This document shows, in pieces, positions 35,440-46,784 of a stretch of 64,000 nucleotides of DNA. Each line of letters begins with the position of its first letter. The stretch's first letter is position 1. The translations under genes and the position numbers were made by a program. Source of the DNA: Burkholderia catarinensis. GTDB taxonomy: Bacteria; Pseudomonadota; Gammaproteobacteria; Burkholderiales; Burkholderiaceae. The notes below the pieces were generated by a model, which saw nothing but the letters and a program-made list of their open reading frames with translations, did not search any database and was not told the DNA's origin. Location: positions 124,001 to 188,000 of the forward strand of contig NZ_MDEQ02000004.1 in NCBI RefSeq assembly GCF_001883705.2. The letters are read 5' to 3'.

Positions 35440-35874
35440 ATGTTCCGGCACATCCTCGTTCCAACCGACGGTTCCGAACTGTCGCAGAAGGCGATCGACG
35501 GTGCGATCGACCTCGCTCGCGCGGTCAGCGCTCGCGTGACGGCCTACGCGTGCCTGCCGCAATATCCGTACTCGCCGTTTTCCGAAGTGATCATCGAGCC
35601 GCCCGCCGATTTCCGGGCGCGCAGCGAGCGCGAGGCACGCGCGCACCTCGACGACGTGGAAGCAGCCGCGAAGGCGGCGGGCGTCGCCTGCGACACGTGG
35701 ACGAGCGTGCATCCGTCGCCGTATCTCGGCATCATCGAGGCGGCCGAACGCGGCGGCTGCGACGTGATCTTCATGGCGTCCCACGGACGCCGCGGGCTCG
35801 GTAGCCTGCTGATCGGCAGCGAGACGCAGCGCGTGCTGACCCATACGAAAATTCCGGTGATCGTCTATCGGTAG
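35440..35874 (+). CDS. Universal stress protein (UspA family)
   Basis: A 144-residue single-domain stress protein. It opens MFRHILVPTDGSELSQKAID, and the nucleotide-binding loop ASHGRRGLGSLLIGSETQRVL fits the G-2x-G-9x-G(S) pattern of ATP-binding members except for Ala at the first position. It ends KIPVIVYR. AAGGAGGG just ahead fixes the start. It is a single gene between the LysR gene and the convergent isocitrate lyase gene. Confidence 0.92.
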   Translation: MFRHILVPTDGSELSQKAIDGAIDLARAVSARVTAYACLPQYPYSPFSEVIIEPPADFRARSEREARAHLDDVEAAAKAAGVACDTWTSVHPSPYLGIIEAAERGGCDVIFMASHGRRGLGSLLIGSETQRVLTHTKIPVIVYR

Positions 35875-36054
35875 GGCGTCGCCGGCCGTAGCCGCGCGGG
35901 CGGCGCGTTGGAAAAAGGGCGCGCCGGACAGAGCCGGCGCGCGTCGTTGCTGGCGGCCCGCAGGCCGCGCGGCCGGTCGCGCGATCAGCGTCGCGCGCCT
36001 GCCGTCTCCTCCCTGATTTTTGTACTGTTGCCGATGCCGCGCCGCTTGCGCGCG

Positions 36055-37365
<1,311 letters not shown>

Positions 37366-37460
37366 GATGAGCTCCTTGATGCGGTGTGATGCCGAATGGG
37401 GCGAATCTGACGTGAGGCTGTTCTCGAAGCCGGAAGTGATGCGTTCCGTTTCGTGAAGTC

Positions 37461-37480
37461 TTGTATAAGAGTCTAGACAA
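37461..37480. promoter_or_regulatory. Candidate operator upstream of aceA
   Basis: TTGTATAAGAGTCTAGACAA: arms TTGTNTA and TANACAA separated by six bases, with an inner GTCTAGAC palindrome. It is about 95 bases before the isocitrate lyase start. The layout fits a dimeric repressor or activator; the protein is unknown. Confidence 0.4.
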
Positions 37481-37673
37481 ATCGCCGGAAGCGAAGCAGG
37501 AACTTTCTCGGGACGTGCGTAAATTTTTAATTGTTTTAAATCAACGGATTGGATATTGAATTTCGAGATGAGAAATGCTTTTTCCCATCCCGCAATCGCA
37601 TGGATTGTGCCGCGCAGCATGATTTTTTACGACACAAAAAATTTTTCCGTATCGTGAAATTTGCGTCGGGACG

Positions 37674-37704
37674 AAAAAAAACCGGCGCAGGTGCGCCGGT
37701 CGGC
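37674..37704 (-). terminator. Rho-independent terminator of the DEAD-box helicase gene
   Basis: Read leftward: stem ACCGGCGCA/TGCGCCGGT followed by TTTTTTTT. It lies about 50 bases after the helicase stop codon. Confidence 0.88.
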
Positions 37705-37752
37705 TGGATGGGCGGGCCATCCGTGGGGCGGCCGAGGGCCGCCCGTGCGTGC

Positions 37753-39297
37753 TTACGACGCGGAATTGCTGCGACGCGGGCCGCTGCTACGCTGGCCGTC
37801 GCGACGCGGGCCGCCGTCACGGCTGCCGCCCGGCTTGCCGCTCCAGCCGCCGCCGTTGCCGCCGCCGCCGTAGCTGCGGCCGGTGCCGCCATGGCCGCCG
37901 CCCGGCTTGCCGCCGAAGCGTCGACCGCCGCCGTTACCGCCGCCCGGACGGCCGCGGCCACCGGTGCCGCCGTTGCGCGCAGGGGTCTTGCGCGGCTCGA
38001 AACCTTCGATCACGTTGACCGGAAGCGGCGAGCGCACGAAGCGCTCGATGCGCTTGAGCGCGCCCTGCTCGGCGTGGTGCACGAGGCTCACCGCGGTGCC
38101 CGAACGGCCCGCGCGGCCCGTACGGCCGATACGGTGCACGTAGTCTTCCGCGAACTTCGGCAGGTCGTAGTTGAACACGTGCGTGATGCCCGGGATGTCG
38201 ATGCCGCGTGCCGCGACGTCGGTGGCAACCAGCACGCGCACACGGCGCTCGCGCAGCGCACGGATCGTGCGGTTACGCGCGCCCTGCGGCAGGTCGCCGT
38301 GCAGCGCGGCCGATTCGAAGCCTGCGTCGGCGAGACGGCCGGCGAGCTGGTCGGCGTCGATCTTGGTCGCCGTGAAGATGATCGCCTGGTCGAGCGCGTC
38401 GTCGCGCAGCAGGTGATCGAGCAGACGATCCTTGTGGTCGCGGTCGTCGACGTAGTGCACGGTCTGCGCGATGTTCGTGCGCGACTCGAGGCGCTGCTGG
38501 ATCTCGATGCGCTCGGGGTCCTTCAGCAGGCGGCCCGTCAGCGAACCGATCTTGCCGTCGAGCGTGGCCGAGAACAGCATCGTCTGGCGCGACGCGGGCG
38601 TTGCCGCGACGATGGTCTCGATGTCGTCGATGAAGCCCATGTCGAGCATGCGGTCGGCTTCGTCGAGCACGAGCATCTTCAGCTCGGACAGGTCGATGCG
38701 GCCGCGCTCGAGGTGATCGAGCAGACGGCCCGGCGTGGCGACCAGGATTTCCGGGTTCTTCGCGAGCAGCATCAGCTGCTGGCCGTAGGCGACGCCGCCG
38801 AGGATGCTGACCGTGCGCAGGCGCTTCAGGTGCTTGCCGTAGGTCGTTGCGGCCGTGGTGACCTGCATCGCGAGTTCACGGGTCGGCGTCAGCACGAGCA
38901 GGCCCGGGCGCGCGACGGGTTGCGGGCGGCGCGCGCGGCGGTCGCCCTGGTTCGGTTCACGCGGCGCGCGCGGTTCCTGCGCCTGCGCCTTCTGGAGCTG
39001 CGCGAAACGTTCGATCGCGGGCAGCATGAATGCGGCGGTCTTGCCCGAACCGGTCGGGCTCGACACCAGCAGGTCGCGGCCGGCGATGCCGGCCGGAATC
39101 GCGCGCTGCTGGACCGGCGTCGGCTTCACATAGCCGGCGGCCTGCAGCGCGGAGACGATCTCCGGCGACAACCCGAGCGACGCGAAGCTCGGCTCGTCCG
39201 ACGCCGGTTCGACCGCGGCCGGTACGGCGGCGTCGTCGAGACCGAGCGCCTGGTCGGCGATCGCGTTGAGCGGGCTGGAGTTGATGCTCGAAGTCAT
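37753..39297 (-). CDS. rhlE: DEAD-box ATP-dependent RNA helicase, RhlE type
   Basis: A 514-residue RNA helicase. After a 40-residue N-terminus come the Q motif ([24 protein letters not shown]), motif [12 protein letters not shown], motif [15 protein letters not shown], motif III FSATLD and, in the second RecA domain, [11 protein letters not shown]. The C-terminal 70 residues are Gly/Arg-rich (RGG-like), a flexible RNA-binding tail. RhlE-type enzymes act in ribosome assembly and mRNA decay, often at low temperature. AAGGA precedes the start at 39297. A near-perfect -10 lies some 300 bases upstream, implying a long leader. Confidence 0.93.
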   Translation of the reverse strand: MTSSINSSPLNAIADQALGLDDAAVPAAVEPASDEPSFASLGLSPEIVSALQAAGYVKPTPVQQRAIPAGIAGRDLLVSSPTGSGKTAAFMLPAIERFAQLQKAQAQEPRAPREPNQGDRRARRPQPVARPGLLVLTPTRELAMQVTTAATTYGKHLKRLRTVSILGGVAYGQQLMLLAKNPEILVATPGRLLDHLERGRIDLSELKMLVLDEADRMLDMGFIDDIETIVAATPASRQTMLFSATLDGKIGSLTGRLLKDPERIEIQQRLESRTNIAQTVHYVDDRDHKDRLLDHLLRDDALDQAIIFTATKIDADQLAGRLADAGFESAALHGDLPQGARNRTIRALRERRVRVLVATDVAARGIDIPGITHVFNYDLPKFAEDYVHRIGRTGRAGRSGTAVSLVHHAEQGALKRIERFVRSPLPVNVIEGFEPRKTPARNGGTGGRGRPGGGNGGGRRFGGKPGGGHGGTGRSYGGGGNGGGWSGKPGGSRDGGPRRDGQRSSGPRRSNSAS

Positions 39298-39658
39298 AAC
39301 AATCCTTGAAACACAGTGGGTGAAACGTCGGCGCCAATCGCGCATACCCAAGTCGTCGGATTCAGCGAGCAAATCGGGAAACGGGGGTGCAATCCGCCGA
39401 ACCGTCGGCGGATGAGGCATTAGAAGCTGTTTTGGGTGCGGCGCGCTTCAGGAGCGGGGCCGCCAGCCTGATAAGTGACGACCGCGAGGGTCGAAGCAGG
39501 AGGGGACAGGTTCTAAACCGGATTGGAGCATAACGCTACGAGGCGTCTGGCCGGAACGGCTTTCGAGCCGAGCGCGGGGGTGACGCAGGCCGCATTATAA
39601 AGAAATTTGCTGCGCTGCGCCACTGATTTGATTGCCTATTGCGGCGGGGACGATCCGG
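39298..39658. other. rhlE: 361-base gap: probable long 5' leader of the helicase gene
   Basis: No open frame with sensible coding character. On the leftward strand it carries a perfect -10 (TATAAT, complement of 39594-39599) with only a weak -35, giving a predicted leader of about 290 bases containing several inverted repeats (for example CCGCCGAACCGTCGGCGG near 39402-39419). Confidence 0.55.
39594..39599 (-). promoter_or_regulatory. rhlE: -10 element of helicase gene
   Basis: TATAAT on the leftward strand, preceded at 17-18 bases by TGGCGC/GTGGCG, a weak -35. This is the best promoter candidate in the gap. Confidence 0.5.
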
Positions 39659-39928
39659 TCAGGATGCCGTGCCGTTTTTCAGCGATTCGACGAGTTCGAC
39701 GTACTGCTGCTTCGCCGCATCCTGCGACGTGCCCTTCAGCGCGTCCCATGCGTCGTACTTGTATTTGCCGACGATGTCGGTGAAGCCCGGCTTGTCGCCA
39801 TGGGCATCGCCGTCGGTCGCCTGCTTGAAGAGCGCGTACAGGCGCAGCAGGGTCAGGTTGCCCGGCCGTTCCGTCAGTTGCTTGACGTCGATCTGGGCCT
39901 GGTCGAATTGGGCGGTGAGTTCGCTCAT
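39659..39928 (-). CDS. Acyl-CoA-binding protein
   Basis: An 89-residue four-helix acyl-CoA-binding protein, which holds long-chain acyl-CoA esters in the cytoplasm. It shows the family pattern: FDQAQIDVKQL, then LRLYALFKQATDGDA, KPGFTDIVGKYKYDAWDALKGTSQDAA and YVELVESLK. The acyl-CoA-contact residues (Tyr in LYALFKQAT, Lys and Tyr in KYKYDAW) are in place. It is a full-length single gene; GGAG precedes its ATG. ACBP is mainly eukaryotic but is also found in Burkholderia and relatives. Confidence 0.94.
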   Translation of the reverse strand: MSELTAQFDQAQIDVKQLTERPGNLTLLRLYALFKQATDGDAHGDKPGFTDIVGKYKYDAWDALKGTSQDAAKQQYVELVESLKNGTAS

Positions 39929-40084
39929 CGGGTGTCTCCGTAAGGGTTTCAGGTCGGGCGATCTTAACAAGCGGGCCGCCGCGCGGGGTCGAGCGATCCT
40001 TCCAAACCGCCGCCGGCGCCGCGCGCACGCACAGATCGGGCCCGATCGCCCGTGGGAGCGGGGCGCCGCATTACAATATCGGCC

Positions 40085-40843
40085 ATGACGCAAACAGTGC
40101 TCCTCGCCATCGATACGTCGACCGAATACTGCTCGGTCGCGCTGCTGCGCTCGGCTCATGCCGATGACGCCGTTTCCACCCCGCAAACCTGGGTCCGCCA
40201 CGAGCCGACAGGCGCCGTGTCGAGCACGCGCGTGCTGCCGGCGATCCAGGAACTCTTCGCCGAATCGGGGCTGACGCTCGCCGATTGCGACGCGATCGCG
40301 TTCGGCGCGGGCCCCGGCTCGTTCACGGGCCTGCGCACCGCGACGGGCATTACCCAGGGCCTCGCGTTCGGACTCGGGCTGCCGGTCGTGCCGATCGGCA
40401 CGCTGCTCGCGTGCGCGGAGCACGCGCGGCTGCGCGCGCCCGCTACGACTCGCGTGCTTGCCGCGCTGGACGCGCGGATGGACGAAGCCTACTGGGCGGA
40501 CTTCGTCTGGGACGACAGCGCCGGCGACTGGCGCACGCTGCATCCGGCTTCGCTCGATGCGCCGGACGTCGTCGGCGTGCCCGACGCGCCGTTTACGCTC
40601 GCGGGCAATGCGGCCGCCGCGTTCGGCGAGCAGTTGCCGGCCGCGGCGCGGGCGGCGGTGATCGACGGCGAAGCGATGCCGCATGCGCTGGCGGTCGCGC
40701 ATGCCGCGCTGCGCGCGTTCCGCGCCGGGCGGGCGGTACCGGCCGATCAGGCCGCGCCTGAATACGTGCGCGACAAGGTCGCGCAGACGACCGCCGAGCG
40801 CGTCGCGGCACGGGCCGCGCAGACGGGCGGAGCGAAGGGATGA
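40085..40843 (+). CDS. tsaB: tRNA threonylcarbamoyladenosine synthesis protein TsaB
   Basis: A 252-residue ASKHA-fold protein that, with TsaD and TsaE, makes the t6A modification at position 37 of ANN-decoding tRNAs. Landmarks are [16 protein letters not shown] at the start, [27 protein letters not shown], and the C-terminal PEYVRDKVA. The stop overlaps the rimI start (ATGA), opening a four-gene operon with rimI, a uracil-DNA glycosylase and a DUF1853 gene. Confidence 0.95.
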   Translation: MTQTVLLAIDTSTEYCSVALLRSAHADDAVSTPQTWVRHEPTGAVSSTRVLPAIQELFAESGLTLADCDAIAFGAGPGSFTGLRTATGITQGLAFGLGLPVVPIGTLLACAEHARLRAPATTRVLAALDARMDEAYWADFVWDDSAGDWRTLHPASLDAPDVVGVPDAPFTLAGNAAAAFGEQLPAAARAAVIDGEAMPHALAVAHAALRAFRAGRAVPADQAAPEYVRDKVAQTTAERVAARAAQTGGAKG

Positions 40844-41340
40844 CGGGTGTACTGCTGAGCGACCGCTATCTGGCGCCGATGACGGATGCCGATCTCGACG
40901 AGGTCGTCGCGATCGAGCAGGTCGCCTATGAATTCCCGTGGAGCCGCGGCAACTTCGAGGATTCGTTGCGCAACGGTTATCTGGGCGTGTGCCTGCGGCA
41001 CGTGACGGGTTCGCTCGTCGGCTATTGCGTGCTGATGCCCGTGGTCGACGAGATGCACCTGCTGAACCTGTGTGTCGCGCCGGCCGCGCAGCACGCGGGC
41101 GCGGGCCTTGCGCTGCTGCGCGAGGCGGTGCGCATTTCGCGCGCGGAGCGGCTCGACGGCATGCTGCTCGAGGTGCGGCCGTCCAATCCGCGCGCGGTCC
41201 ATCTGTACGAGCGTTTCGGCTTCGTGACGATCGGCCGGCGCAAGAACTACTATCCGGCGAAGCATCGCAGCCGGGAGGACGCGATCGTGATGCGTCTGAC
41301 GCTGAACAAGGACGAGGGGGACGCGCATGGCATGGGCTGA
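40840..41340 (+). CDS. rimI: Ribosomal protein S18 alanine N-acetyltransferase
   Basis: A 166-residue GNAT enzyme that acetylates the N-terminal alanine of ribosomal protein S18. Typical segments are [41 protein letters not shown] with the acetyl-CoA loop, [19 protein letters not shown] and [20 protein letters not shown]. The tsaB-rimI pairing is widespread and supports the call. The end overlaps the next gene by 14 bases. Confidence 0.93.
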   Translation: MTGVLLSDRYLAPMTDADLDEVVAIEQVAYEFPWSRGNFEDSLRNGYLGVCLRHVTGSLVGYCVLMPVVDEMHLLNLCVAPAAQHAGAGLALLREAVRISRAERLDGMLLEVRPSNPRAVHLYERFGFVTIGRRKNYYPAKHRSREDAIVMRLTLNKDEGDAHGMG

Positions 41341-42328
41341 AGCGGCGCTCGAGGAAATGGGCCTCGCGCAGATCTGGGTGCGGCGAGGGCAGCGCGCGGA
41401 CGAAGGCGCGGCAGCAGAAGTGCCTGCCGCGGCGCAAGTCGGTGCGGCGGACAGCGCTTCCGCGATCGCGGCCGATCGACCGGCGCGCGCGGCGCGTGTA
41501 CCGGTGCGAGACGAGGTGCCGCAGGCCATCGATGCCTCGCCGGCTCGCGAGCCGGGTGCACCGGCGCGCCGTGTCGTCGATGGCGATCGCGCGCCCGCGC
41601 CGGCCGCATCGGCCGATGCGATGCCGCCGATGGACGACGCACCGCCTGCCGGAGCGGACGATTTCGCGTGGTTCGACGCGACGCCGCCGGGCGATCCCGT
41701 GCCGGCTGCCGAATCGCGTCCCGCCGCCACGCCGGTTGCCGTGCTCGACTGGGATGCGCTGGCCGCGCGCGTGGCCGACTGCACGCTCTGCCGGCTGTGC
41801 GAGAAGCGGACCAACACCGTATTCGGCGTCGGCGACCGCGAAGCGGACTGGATGCTGATCGGCGAGGCGCCGGGCGAGAACGAGGACAAGCAGGGCGAGC
41901 CGTTCGTCGGCCAGGCCGGCAAGCTGCTCGACAACATGCTGCAGTCGCTGTCGCTCAAGCGCGGCGACAACGTGTACATCGCTAACGTGATCAAGTGCCG
42001 GCCGCCCGGCAACCGCAACCCGGAGCCGGACGAGGTCGCAAGCTGCGAGCCTTATCTGCAGCGTCAGGTTGCGCTCGTGAAGCCGAAGCTGATCGTCGCG
42101 CTCGGACGTTTCGCCGCGCAGACGTTGCTGAAGACGGACGCGAGCATTGCGTCGCTGCGCGGCCGCGTGCATGCGTACGAAGGCGTGCCGGTGATCGTCA
42201 CCTACCACCCGGCGTACCTGTTGCGCAGCCTGCAGGACAAGTCGAAGGCATGGGCCGACCTGTGCCTCGCGCGCGACACGTTCCAGCGCGCCGAGGGTGC
42301 CGACGCGAACGGCCCGGCCGGGCAATGA
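41327..42328 (+). CDS. Uracil-DNA glycosylase, family 4, with long low-complexity N-terminus
   Basis: A 333-residue protein whose last 200 residues form a family 4 (Fe-S) uracil-DNA glycosylase that removes uracil from DNA. The four cluster cysteines are visible (CTLCRLC, then [18 protein letters not shown]), with the active-site motif [20 protein letters not shown] and the late motif [10 protein letters not shown]. Residues about 25-140 are Ala/Pro/Asp/Arg-rich without structure, a likely linker behind a short helical N-terminus ([18 protein letters not shown]). It starts within rimI. Confidence 0.92.
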   Translation: MAWAEAALEEMGLAQIWVRRGQRADEGAAAEVPAAAQVGAADSASAIAADRPARAARVPVRDEVPQAIDASPAREPGAPARRVVDGDRAPAPAASADAMPPMDDAPPAGADDFAWFDATPPGDPVPAAESRPAATPVAVLDWDALAARVADCTLCRLCEKRTNTVFGVGDREADWMLIGEAPGENEDKQGEPFVGQAGKLLDNMLQSLSLKRGDNVYIANVIKCRPPGNRNPEPDEVASCEPYLQRQVALVKPKLIVALGRFAAQTLLKTDASIASLRGRVHAYEGVPVIVTYHPAYLLRSLQDKSKAWADLCLARDTFQRAEGADANGPAGQ

Positions 42329-43290
42329 CGACCGGCGCGGCGTTCGCATTCGTCGATACGCTGCGTGACACGGCGGTTCGCGATCTGGGCTGGCTGCTCG
42401 CGAGCCCGAGCCTGCTGACCGCGGTGCCGGGCGCGCCGCTCGCGCACCCGTGGCCGGATCCGGCCGGACAGTCGGCTGTCGAAGCGTGGCTCGCCGCGCT
42501 CGATGCGGAGCCCGAGCCGCTGCACCGCGCGCTCGACGGGTTGCGGCCCGTACGGCTCGGCCGTTACGCGGAATGCCTGCTCGAGTATTTCCTCACGCAC
42601 GGGCCGTCGCTGCGGCTCGTCGCGGCGAATCTCCCGCTGCGCAGCAACGGCAAGACGCTCGGCGAAGTCGATTTTCTCGTCGATGCGCCGGACGGGCAGC
42701 GCCTGCACTGGGAGCTCGCGGTGAAGTGCTATCTGTGCGCGCCGGTGCACGCCGGCGCATCGCTCGCCGATTTCGTCGGCCCCAATCTCGTCGACCGCTT
42801 TGACCGCAAGCGCCGCCGGCTGCTCGACCACCAGCTGCGACTCGGCGATCGCGACGGGTTTGCGCGGCTCGGCTACGGCGCGCCGTCCGACGCGCAGATG
42901 TTCATCAAGGGCTGGCTGTTCTATCCGCACGGGGCGCCGTTGCCGCCGGTGTCCGCGGAAATCGCGCCGGATCACCCGCGCGGTTTCTGGCTGACGCACG
43001 CGCAGTGGCCGGCGTGGGCGGCCGCGCAGCGTGCCGGCGTCGCATGGAGCGTGTTGCCTCGGCTTGCGTGGCTCGCGCCGCGGCGTGTTGCCGCCGATGT
43101 CGGCTTCGAACCCGACCCGCTGGCGGCCGCTCTCGAGCTGCCGTCCGTGTTGACGACGCGCGAGGCCCCCGCGCTGATCGGCATTCATGAAAAGGGCGAC
43201 GACGGCACGTGGCGCGAGACGGCACGCGGCTTCGTCGTGGCCGACGACTGGCCGGCGCGCGCCGAGGCGTTCGCGGCCCGGGACGACTGA
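42325..43290 (+). CDS. DUF1853 family protein, nuclease-like fold
   Basis: A 321-residue cytoplasmic protein of unknown function. The middle part contains GEVDFLVDAPDGQRLHWELAVKCYL, the conserved DUF1853 core, which resembles a PD-(D/E)xK nuclease active site (Asp, then Glu and Lys on a strand). The rest has GPNLVDRFDRKRRRLLDHQL and GWLFYP, also typical. Start and preceding stop overlap (ATGA), so it is co-translated with the uracil-DNA glycosylase, hinting at a DNA- or RNA-related role. No activity is established that I know of. Confidence 0.8.
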   Translation: MTTGAAFAFVDTLRDTAVRDLGWLLASPSLLTAVPGAPLAHPWPDPAGQSAVEAWLAALDAEPEPLHRALDGLRPVRLGRYAECLLEYFLTHGPSLRLVAANLPLRSNGKTLGEVDFLVDAPDGQRLHWELAVKCYLCAPVHAGASLADFVGPNLVDRFDRKRRRLLDHQLRLGDRDGFARLGYGAPSDAQMFIKGWLFYPHGAPLPPVSAEIAPDHPRGFWLTHAQWPAWAAAQRAGVAWSVLPRLAWLAPRRVAADVGFEPDPLAAALELPSVLTTREAPALIGIHEKGDDGTWRETARGFVVADDWPARAEAFAARDD

Positions 43291-43308
43291 CGCCGGGTCA
43301 GCCGGCGC

Positions 43309-44118
43309 TTACCACCAGCGATGGAAGTGATGGACGGGGCCGACGCCGTGGCCGACGTCGAGGTGGCCGCTCGCGGCGATCGCGCCGGTCAGGTAGGCCT
43401 TCGCTTCGCGCACCGCGCTTTCGAGGTCGGGCTGCTGCGGCAGCAACGCGGCGATCGCCGACGACAGCGTACAACCCGTGCCGTGCGTGTTGCTGACCGG
43501 CACGCGTGGGCCGTCGAGCCGCACGCTGCGCGCCGCATCGACGAGCCAGTCGGGGCTCGCGGCCGCATCGGGCAGGTGGCCGCCTTTCATCAGCACGGCG
43601 TGCGCACCCGTCTGCAGCAAGGCCCGGCCTTGCCGGACCATGTCGTCTTCGGTGGTCGCGGGTGTATCGCCGAGCAGCGCGGCGGCTTCGGGCAGGTTCG
43701 GCGTGACGACGGTCGCCAGCGGCAGCAGTGCATCGCGCAACGCATCGACCGCGTCGGGCGCGAGCAGCGCGTGCGAGCTCTTCGAGATCATCACCGTGTC
43801 GAGCACGACGAAGCGCGGCGCGTAACGTCGCAGCGCGTCGGCAACCGCGTGGACGATCGCCGCGTTCGCGAGCATCCCGATCTTGACCGCATCGATGCGG
43901 ATGTCGTCGAACACCGCGTCGAGCTGCGCGGTCACGAACGCGGCGTCCGGCGCATGCACGCCCGTCACGCCGCGCGTGTTCTGCGCGGTCAGCGCGGTGA
44001 TCACGCTGGCGCCATACGTGCCGAGCGCGGAAAACGTCTTCAGGTCGGCCTGGATGCCTGCGCCGCCGCCCGAATCGGAGCCGGCGATCGTCAGGATGTT
44101 GGGTATCGGATGCGTCAT
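43309..44118 (-). CDS. thiD: Hydroxymethylpyrimidine/phosphomethylpyrimidine kinase
   Basis: A 269-residue ribokinase-fold enzyme that phosphorylates hydroxymethylpyrimidine twice in thiamine synthesis. The opening [50 protein letters not shown] and the anion hole [17 protein letters not shown] are all present. It is a single gene converging on the DUF1853 gene with an 18-base gap, and lies downstream of lplT on the same strand. Confidence 0.95.
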   Translation of the reverse strand: MTHPIPNILTIAGSDSGGGAGIQADLKTFSALGTYGASVITALTAQNTRGVTGVHAPDAAFVTAQLDAVFDDIRIDAVKIGMLANAAIVHAVADALRRYAPRFVVLDTVMISKSSHALLAPDAVDALRDALLPLATVVTPNLPEAAALLGDTPATTEDDMVRQGRALLQTGAHAVLMKGGHLPDAAASPDWLVDAARSVRLDGPRVPVSNTHGTGCTLSSAIAALLPQQPDLESAVREAKAYLTGAIAASGHLDVGHGVGPVHHFHRWW

Positions 44119-44176
44119 GAGGGCAACGCGCCGGTTCGAAGACCGGCGCCGGCGGACGGAAACGGCAAGTGTAGCG

Positions 44177-45484
44177 TCAGTGCCGCGATTCGCCGATCAG
44201 CGCGACCGAGTCGAACTGACGCTGGTTCGCCTGGTGGCGGCGCATCACGAGCCACATCGTCAGGCAGACGAACGTGCCGAACAGCACGATCACGACGCCG
44301 ACCGGCACGTCGAGCCACACGAGCACCGCATAGAGACACAGCATCACGAGCACCGACAGGTTCTCGTTGAAGTTCTGCACCGCGATCGAGTGGCCGGCCG
44401 ACAGCAGCACGTGGCCGCGATGCTGCAGCAGTGCGTTCATCGGAACAACGAAGTAGCCGGACAGCGCGCCGACACCGATCAGGAAGATGTAAGCGACGAT
44501 CAGGTACACGGGCATGCGCAGGTGGCCGAAGTGCACGGCCCAATTCGACGGGAACAGGTTGCGCGTGTAGAACGCCATCAGCATGACCGCGATGCCCATG
44601 ATGATGCCGACGGGCAGTACGGTCAGCGACTTCTTCAGCGGGATCCGGGCCGCGGCGGCGATTGCGCCGGCCGCGACGCCGACCGCAACCACGGCCTGCA
44701 GGATCGCGCCTTCCGACAGCGACATGCCGAGCGATACTTCGGCCCACTTCAGCACGATGAACTGCAGCGTCGCGCCTGCGCCCCAGAACAGCGTCGTGAC
44801 CGCCAGCGAAATCTGGCCGAGCTTGTCGCGCCACAGCACCATGAAGCAGTCGGCGAAATCCGTCAGGAGCTTGACCGGGCCGCGCTCCTGCTTCGGGTAG
44901 CGGGCACCCGTATCGGGAATGCGCAGGTTGAACAGCGCGGCGATCACGTAGATCGCCATGATGATCGCCATCGCTGCTTCGGCGGGCGTGCCGATCCAGG
45001 CGGGCGTGTGTGCGATCACGTGCGACGCGATATGCGGGCTGATCAGCGCGCCGCCGAGCACGGTGCCGAGGATGATCGAGCTGACGGTCGTGCCTTCGAT
45101 CCAGCCGTTCGCGGCGACCAGCCGGTCGGCCGGCAGCAGCTCGGTGAGTATCCCGTATTTGGCGGGCGAGTAGGCCGCAGCGCCAAACCCGACGATCCCG
45201 TACGCGATCAGCGGGTGGGCGCCGAGCAGCATGATCATGCAGCCGACCACCTTGATCGAGTTGGTGATGAACATCACGCGACCCTTCGGGCGCGAATCTG
45301 CGAAAGCACCGACATACGCTGCCAACACCACGTACGACAACACGAAGAACAGCTTCAGCAGCGGTGTCATCCAGTTGGGAGCGTGGAGGTCTTTCAGCAG
45401 GGCGATGGCGGCGATGAGGAGCGCATTGTCGGCCAGCGACGAGAAAAACTGCGCGGCCATGATGGTGTAAAAACCTTTTTTCAT
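44177..45484 (-). CDS. lplT: Lysophospholipid transporter LplT (MFS)
   Basis: A 435-residue, 12-helix major-facilitator protein moving lysophospholipids across the inner membrane. It opens [26 protein letters not shown] as LplT does, with [15 protein letters not shown] and [18 protein letters not shown] in the first half and [32 protein letters not shown] in the second. In enterics lplT is fused or adjacent to the aas acyltransferase; no aas is next to it here. It diverges from alr. Confidence 0.92.
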   Translation of the reverse strand: MKKGFYTIMAAQFFSSLADNALLIAAIALLKDLHAPNWMTPLLKLFFVLSYVVLAAYVGAFADSRPKGRVMFITNSIKVVGCMIMLLGAHPLIAYGIVGFGAAAYSPAKYGILTELLPADRLVAANGWIEGTTVSSIILGTVLGGALISPHIASHVIAHTPAWIGTPAEAAMAIIMAIYVIAALFNLRIPDTGARYPKQERGPVKLLTDFADCFMVLWRDKLGQISLAVTTLFWGAGATLQFIVLKWAEVSLGMSLSEGAILQAVVAVGVAAGAIAAAARIPLKKSLTVLPVGIIMGIAVMLMAFYTRNLFPSNWAVHFGHLRMPVYLIVAYIFLIGVGALSGYFVVPMNALLQHRGHVLLSAGHSIAVQNFNENLSVLVMLCLYAVLVWLDVPVGVVIVLFGTFVCLTMWLVMRRHQANQRQFDSVALIGESRH

Positions 45485-45702
45485 CTGATGCGATGCTTTC
45501 GTCGCTGCGGCAGGGCCGCGTAGGCCGCCTGATATGCGATCGGCTTATTCCGTTCGAAATGGGTTGTGCGCACGGCTTTATAACATGAAAATACGCCAAT
45601 TCGGACTAGCAAGATTCCCCGATCGTTCCGCAAATTGTCGGCTTCGGTGCTCAAAAGGCGCGGTAAGCTGATGATTCGCAAGCGTCTTTACGTAAATTTC
45701 CC

Positions 45703-46773
45703 ATGCCGCGCCCGATCTCCGCCACCATCCACACCGCCGCTCTCGCGAACAATCTCTCCGTCGTCCGCCGCTTTGCCGGCCCGTCCAAGGTCTGGGCGGT
45801 CGTCAAGGCCAACGCGTACGGCCACGGTCTCGCCCGTGCGTTTCCCGGCTTGCGCGGCACCGACGGCTTCGGCCTGCTCGACATCGACGAGGCCGTGAAG
45901 CTGCGCGAGCTCGGCTGGGCCGGCCCGATCCTGTTGCTCGAAGGGTTCTTCCGCTCGACCGACATCGACGTGATCGACCGCTACAGCCTGACGACGACCG
46001 TCCACAACGACGAGCAGATGCGGATGCTGGAGACGGCGAGGCTGTCGAAGCCCGTCAACGTGCAGCTCAAGATGAACAGCGGGATGAACCGGCTCGGCTA
46101 CGTGCCGGAAAAATACCGCGCCGCATGGGAGCGCGCCCGCGCGTGCCCCGGCATCGGCCAGATCACGTTGATGACCCATTTTTCGGATGCGGACAACGAG
46201 CGCGGCGTCGCCGAGCAGCTCGCGACGTTCGAGCGCGGCGCGGCAAGCATCGCCGGCGCGCGCAGTCTTGCGAACTCGGCTGCCGTGCTGTGGCATCCGG
46301 ATACGCATTTCGACTGGGTGCGGCCGGGGATCGTGCTGTATGGCGCGTCGCCGTCCGGGCTGTCGTCCGATATTGCCGACACGGGTCTGAAGCCCGCGAT
46401 GACGCTCGCGTCCGAGCTGATCGCGGTGCAAACGATCGCGAAGGGCCAGGCCGTCGGCTATGGCTCGACGTTCTCCGCGCAGGCGCAGATGCGGGTCGGC
46501 GTGGTCGCATGCGGCTACGCGGACGGCTATCCGCGCGTCGCGCCCGAAGGCACGCCCGTGATCGTCGACGGCATCCGCACGCGGATCGTCGGCCGCGTGT
46601 CGATGGACATGATTACCGTCGACCTGACTCCGTGCCCGCAGGCCGGCGTCGGTGCGCGCGTCGAGCTGTGGGGCAACGCACTGCCGATCGACGACGTCGC
46701 CCGCCATTGCGGCACGATCGGTTACGAGCTGATGTGCGCGGTCGCCGGCCGCGTGCCCGTGCGCGCGGAATAA
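45703..46773 (+). CDS. alr: Alanine racemase
   Basis: A 356-residue PLP enzyme converting L- to D-alanine for peptidoglycan. The PLP lysine is in [13 protein letters not shown] (about residue 34), the second-base tyrosine in [11 protein letters not shown], and the C-terminal beta domain carries [13 protein letters not shown] and ELWG. Eleven bases separate it from radA, a common beta-proteobacterial pairing. Confidence 0.96.
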   Translation: MPRPISATIHTAALANNLSVVRRFAGPSKVWAVVKANAYGHGLARAFPGLRGTDGFGLLDIDEAVKLRELGWAGPILLLEGFFRSTDIDVIDRYSLTTTVHNDEQMRMLETARLSKPVNVQLKMNSGMNRLGYVPEKYRAAWERARACPGIGQITLMTHFSDADNERGVAEQLATFERGAASIAGARSLANSAAVLWHPDTHFDWVRPGIVLYGASPSGLSSDIADTGLKPAMTLASELIAVQTIAKGQAVGYGSTFSAQAQMRVGVVACGYADGYPRVAPEGTPVIVDGIRTRIVGRVSMDMITVDLTPCPQAGVGARVELWGNALPIDDVARHCGTIGYELMCAVAGRVPVRAE

Positions 46774-46784
46774 GGGCGTCACGC

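Larger units (their letters stand above)
37366..37752. other. 387-base gap: aceA control region and helicase terminator
   Basis: The right half (about 37480-37680) is the most AT-rich stretch in this part of the window and holds no credible gene. It carries the leader and promoter region of the leftward aceA gene, the dyad at 37461-37480, and, near 37675-37704, the terminator of the leftward helicase gene. Confidence 0.7.

Noticed and set aside
37783..37990. An Ala-rich plus-strand frame with APAAAV-type repeats
   Set aside because: It is the complement of the Gly/Arg-rich tail of the DEAD-box helicase and has no start signal or independent support.
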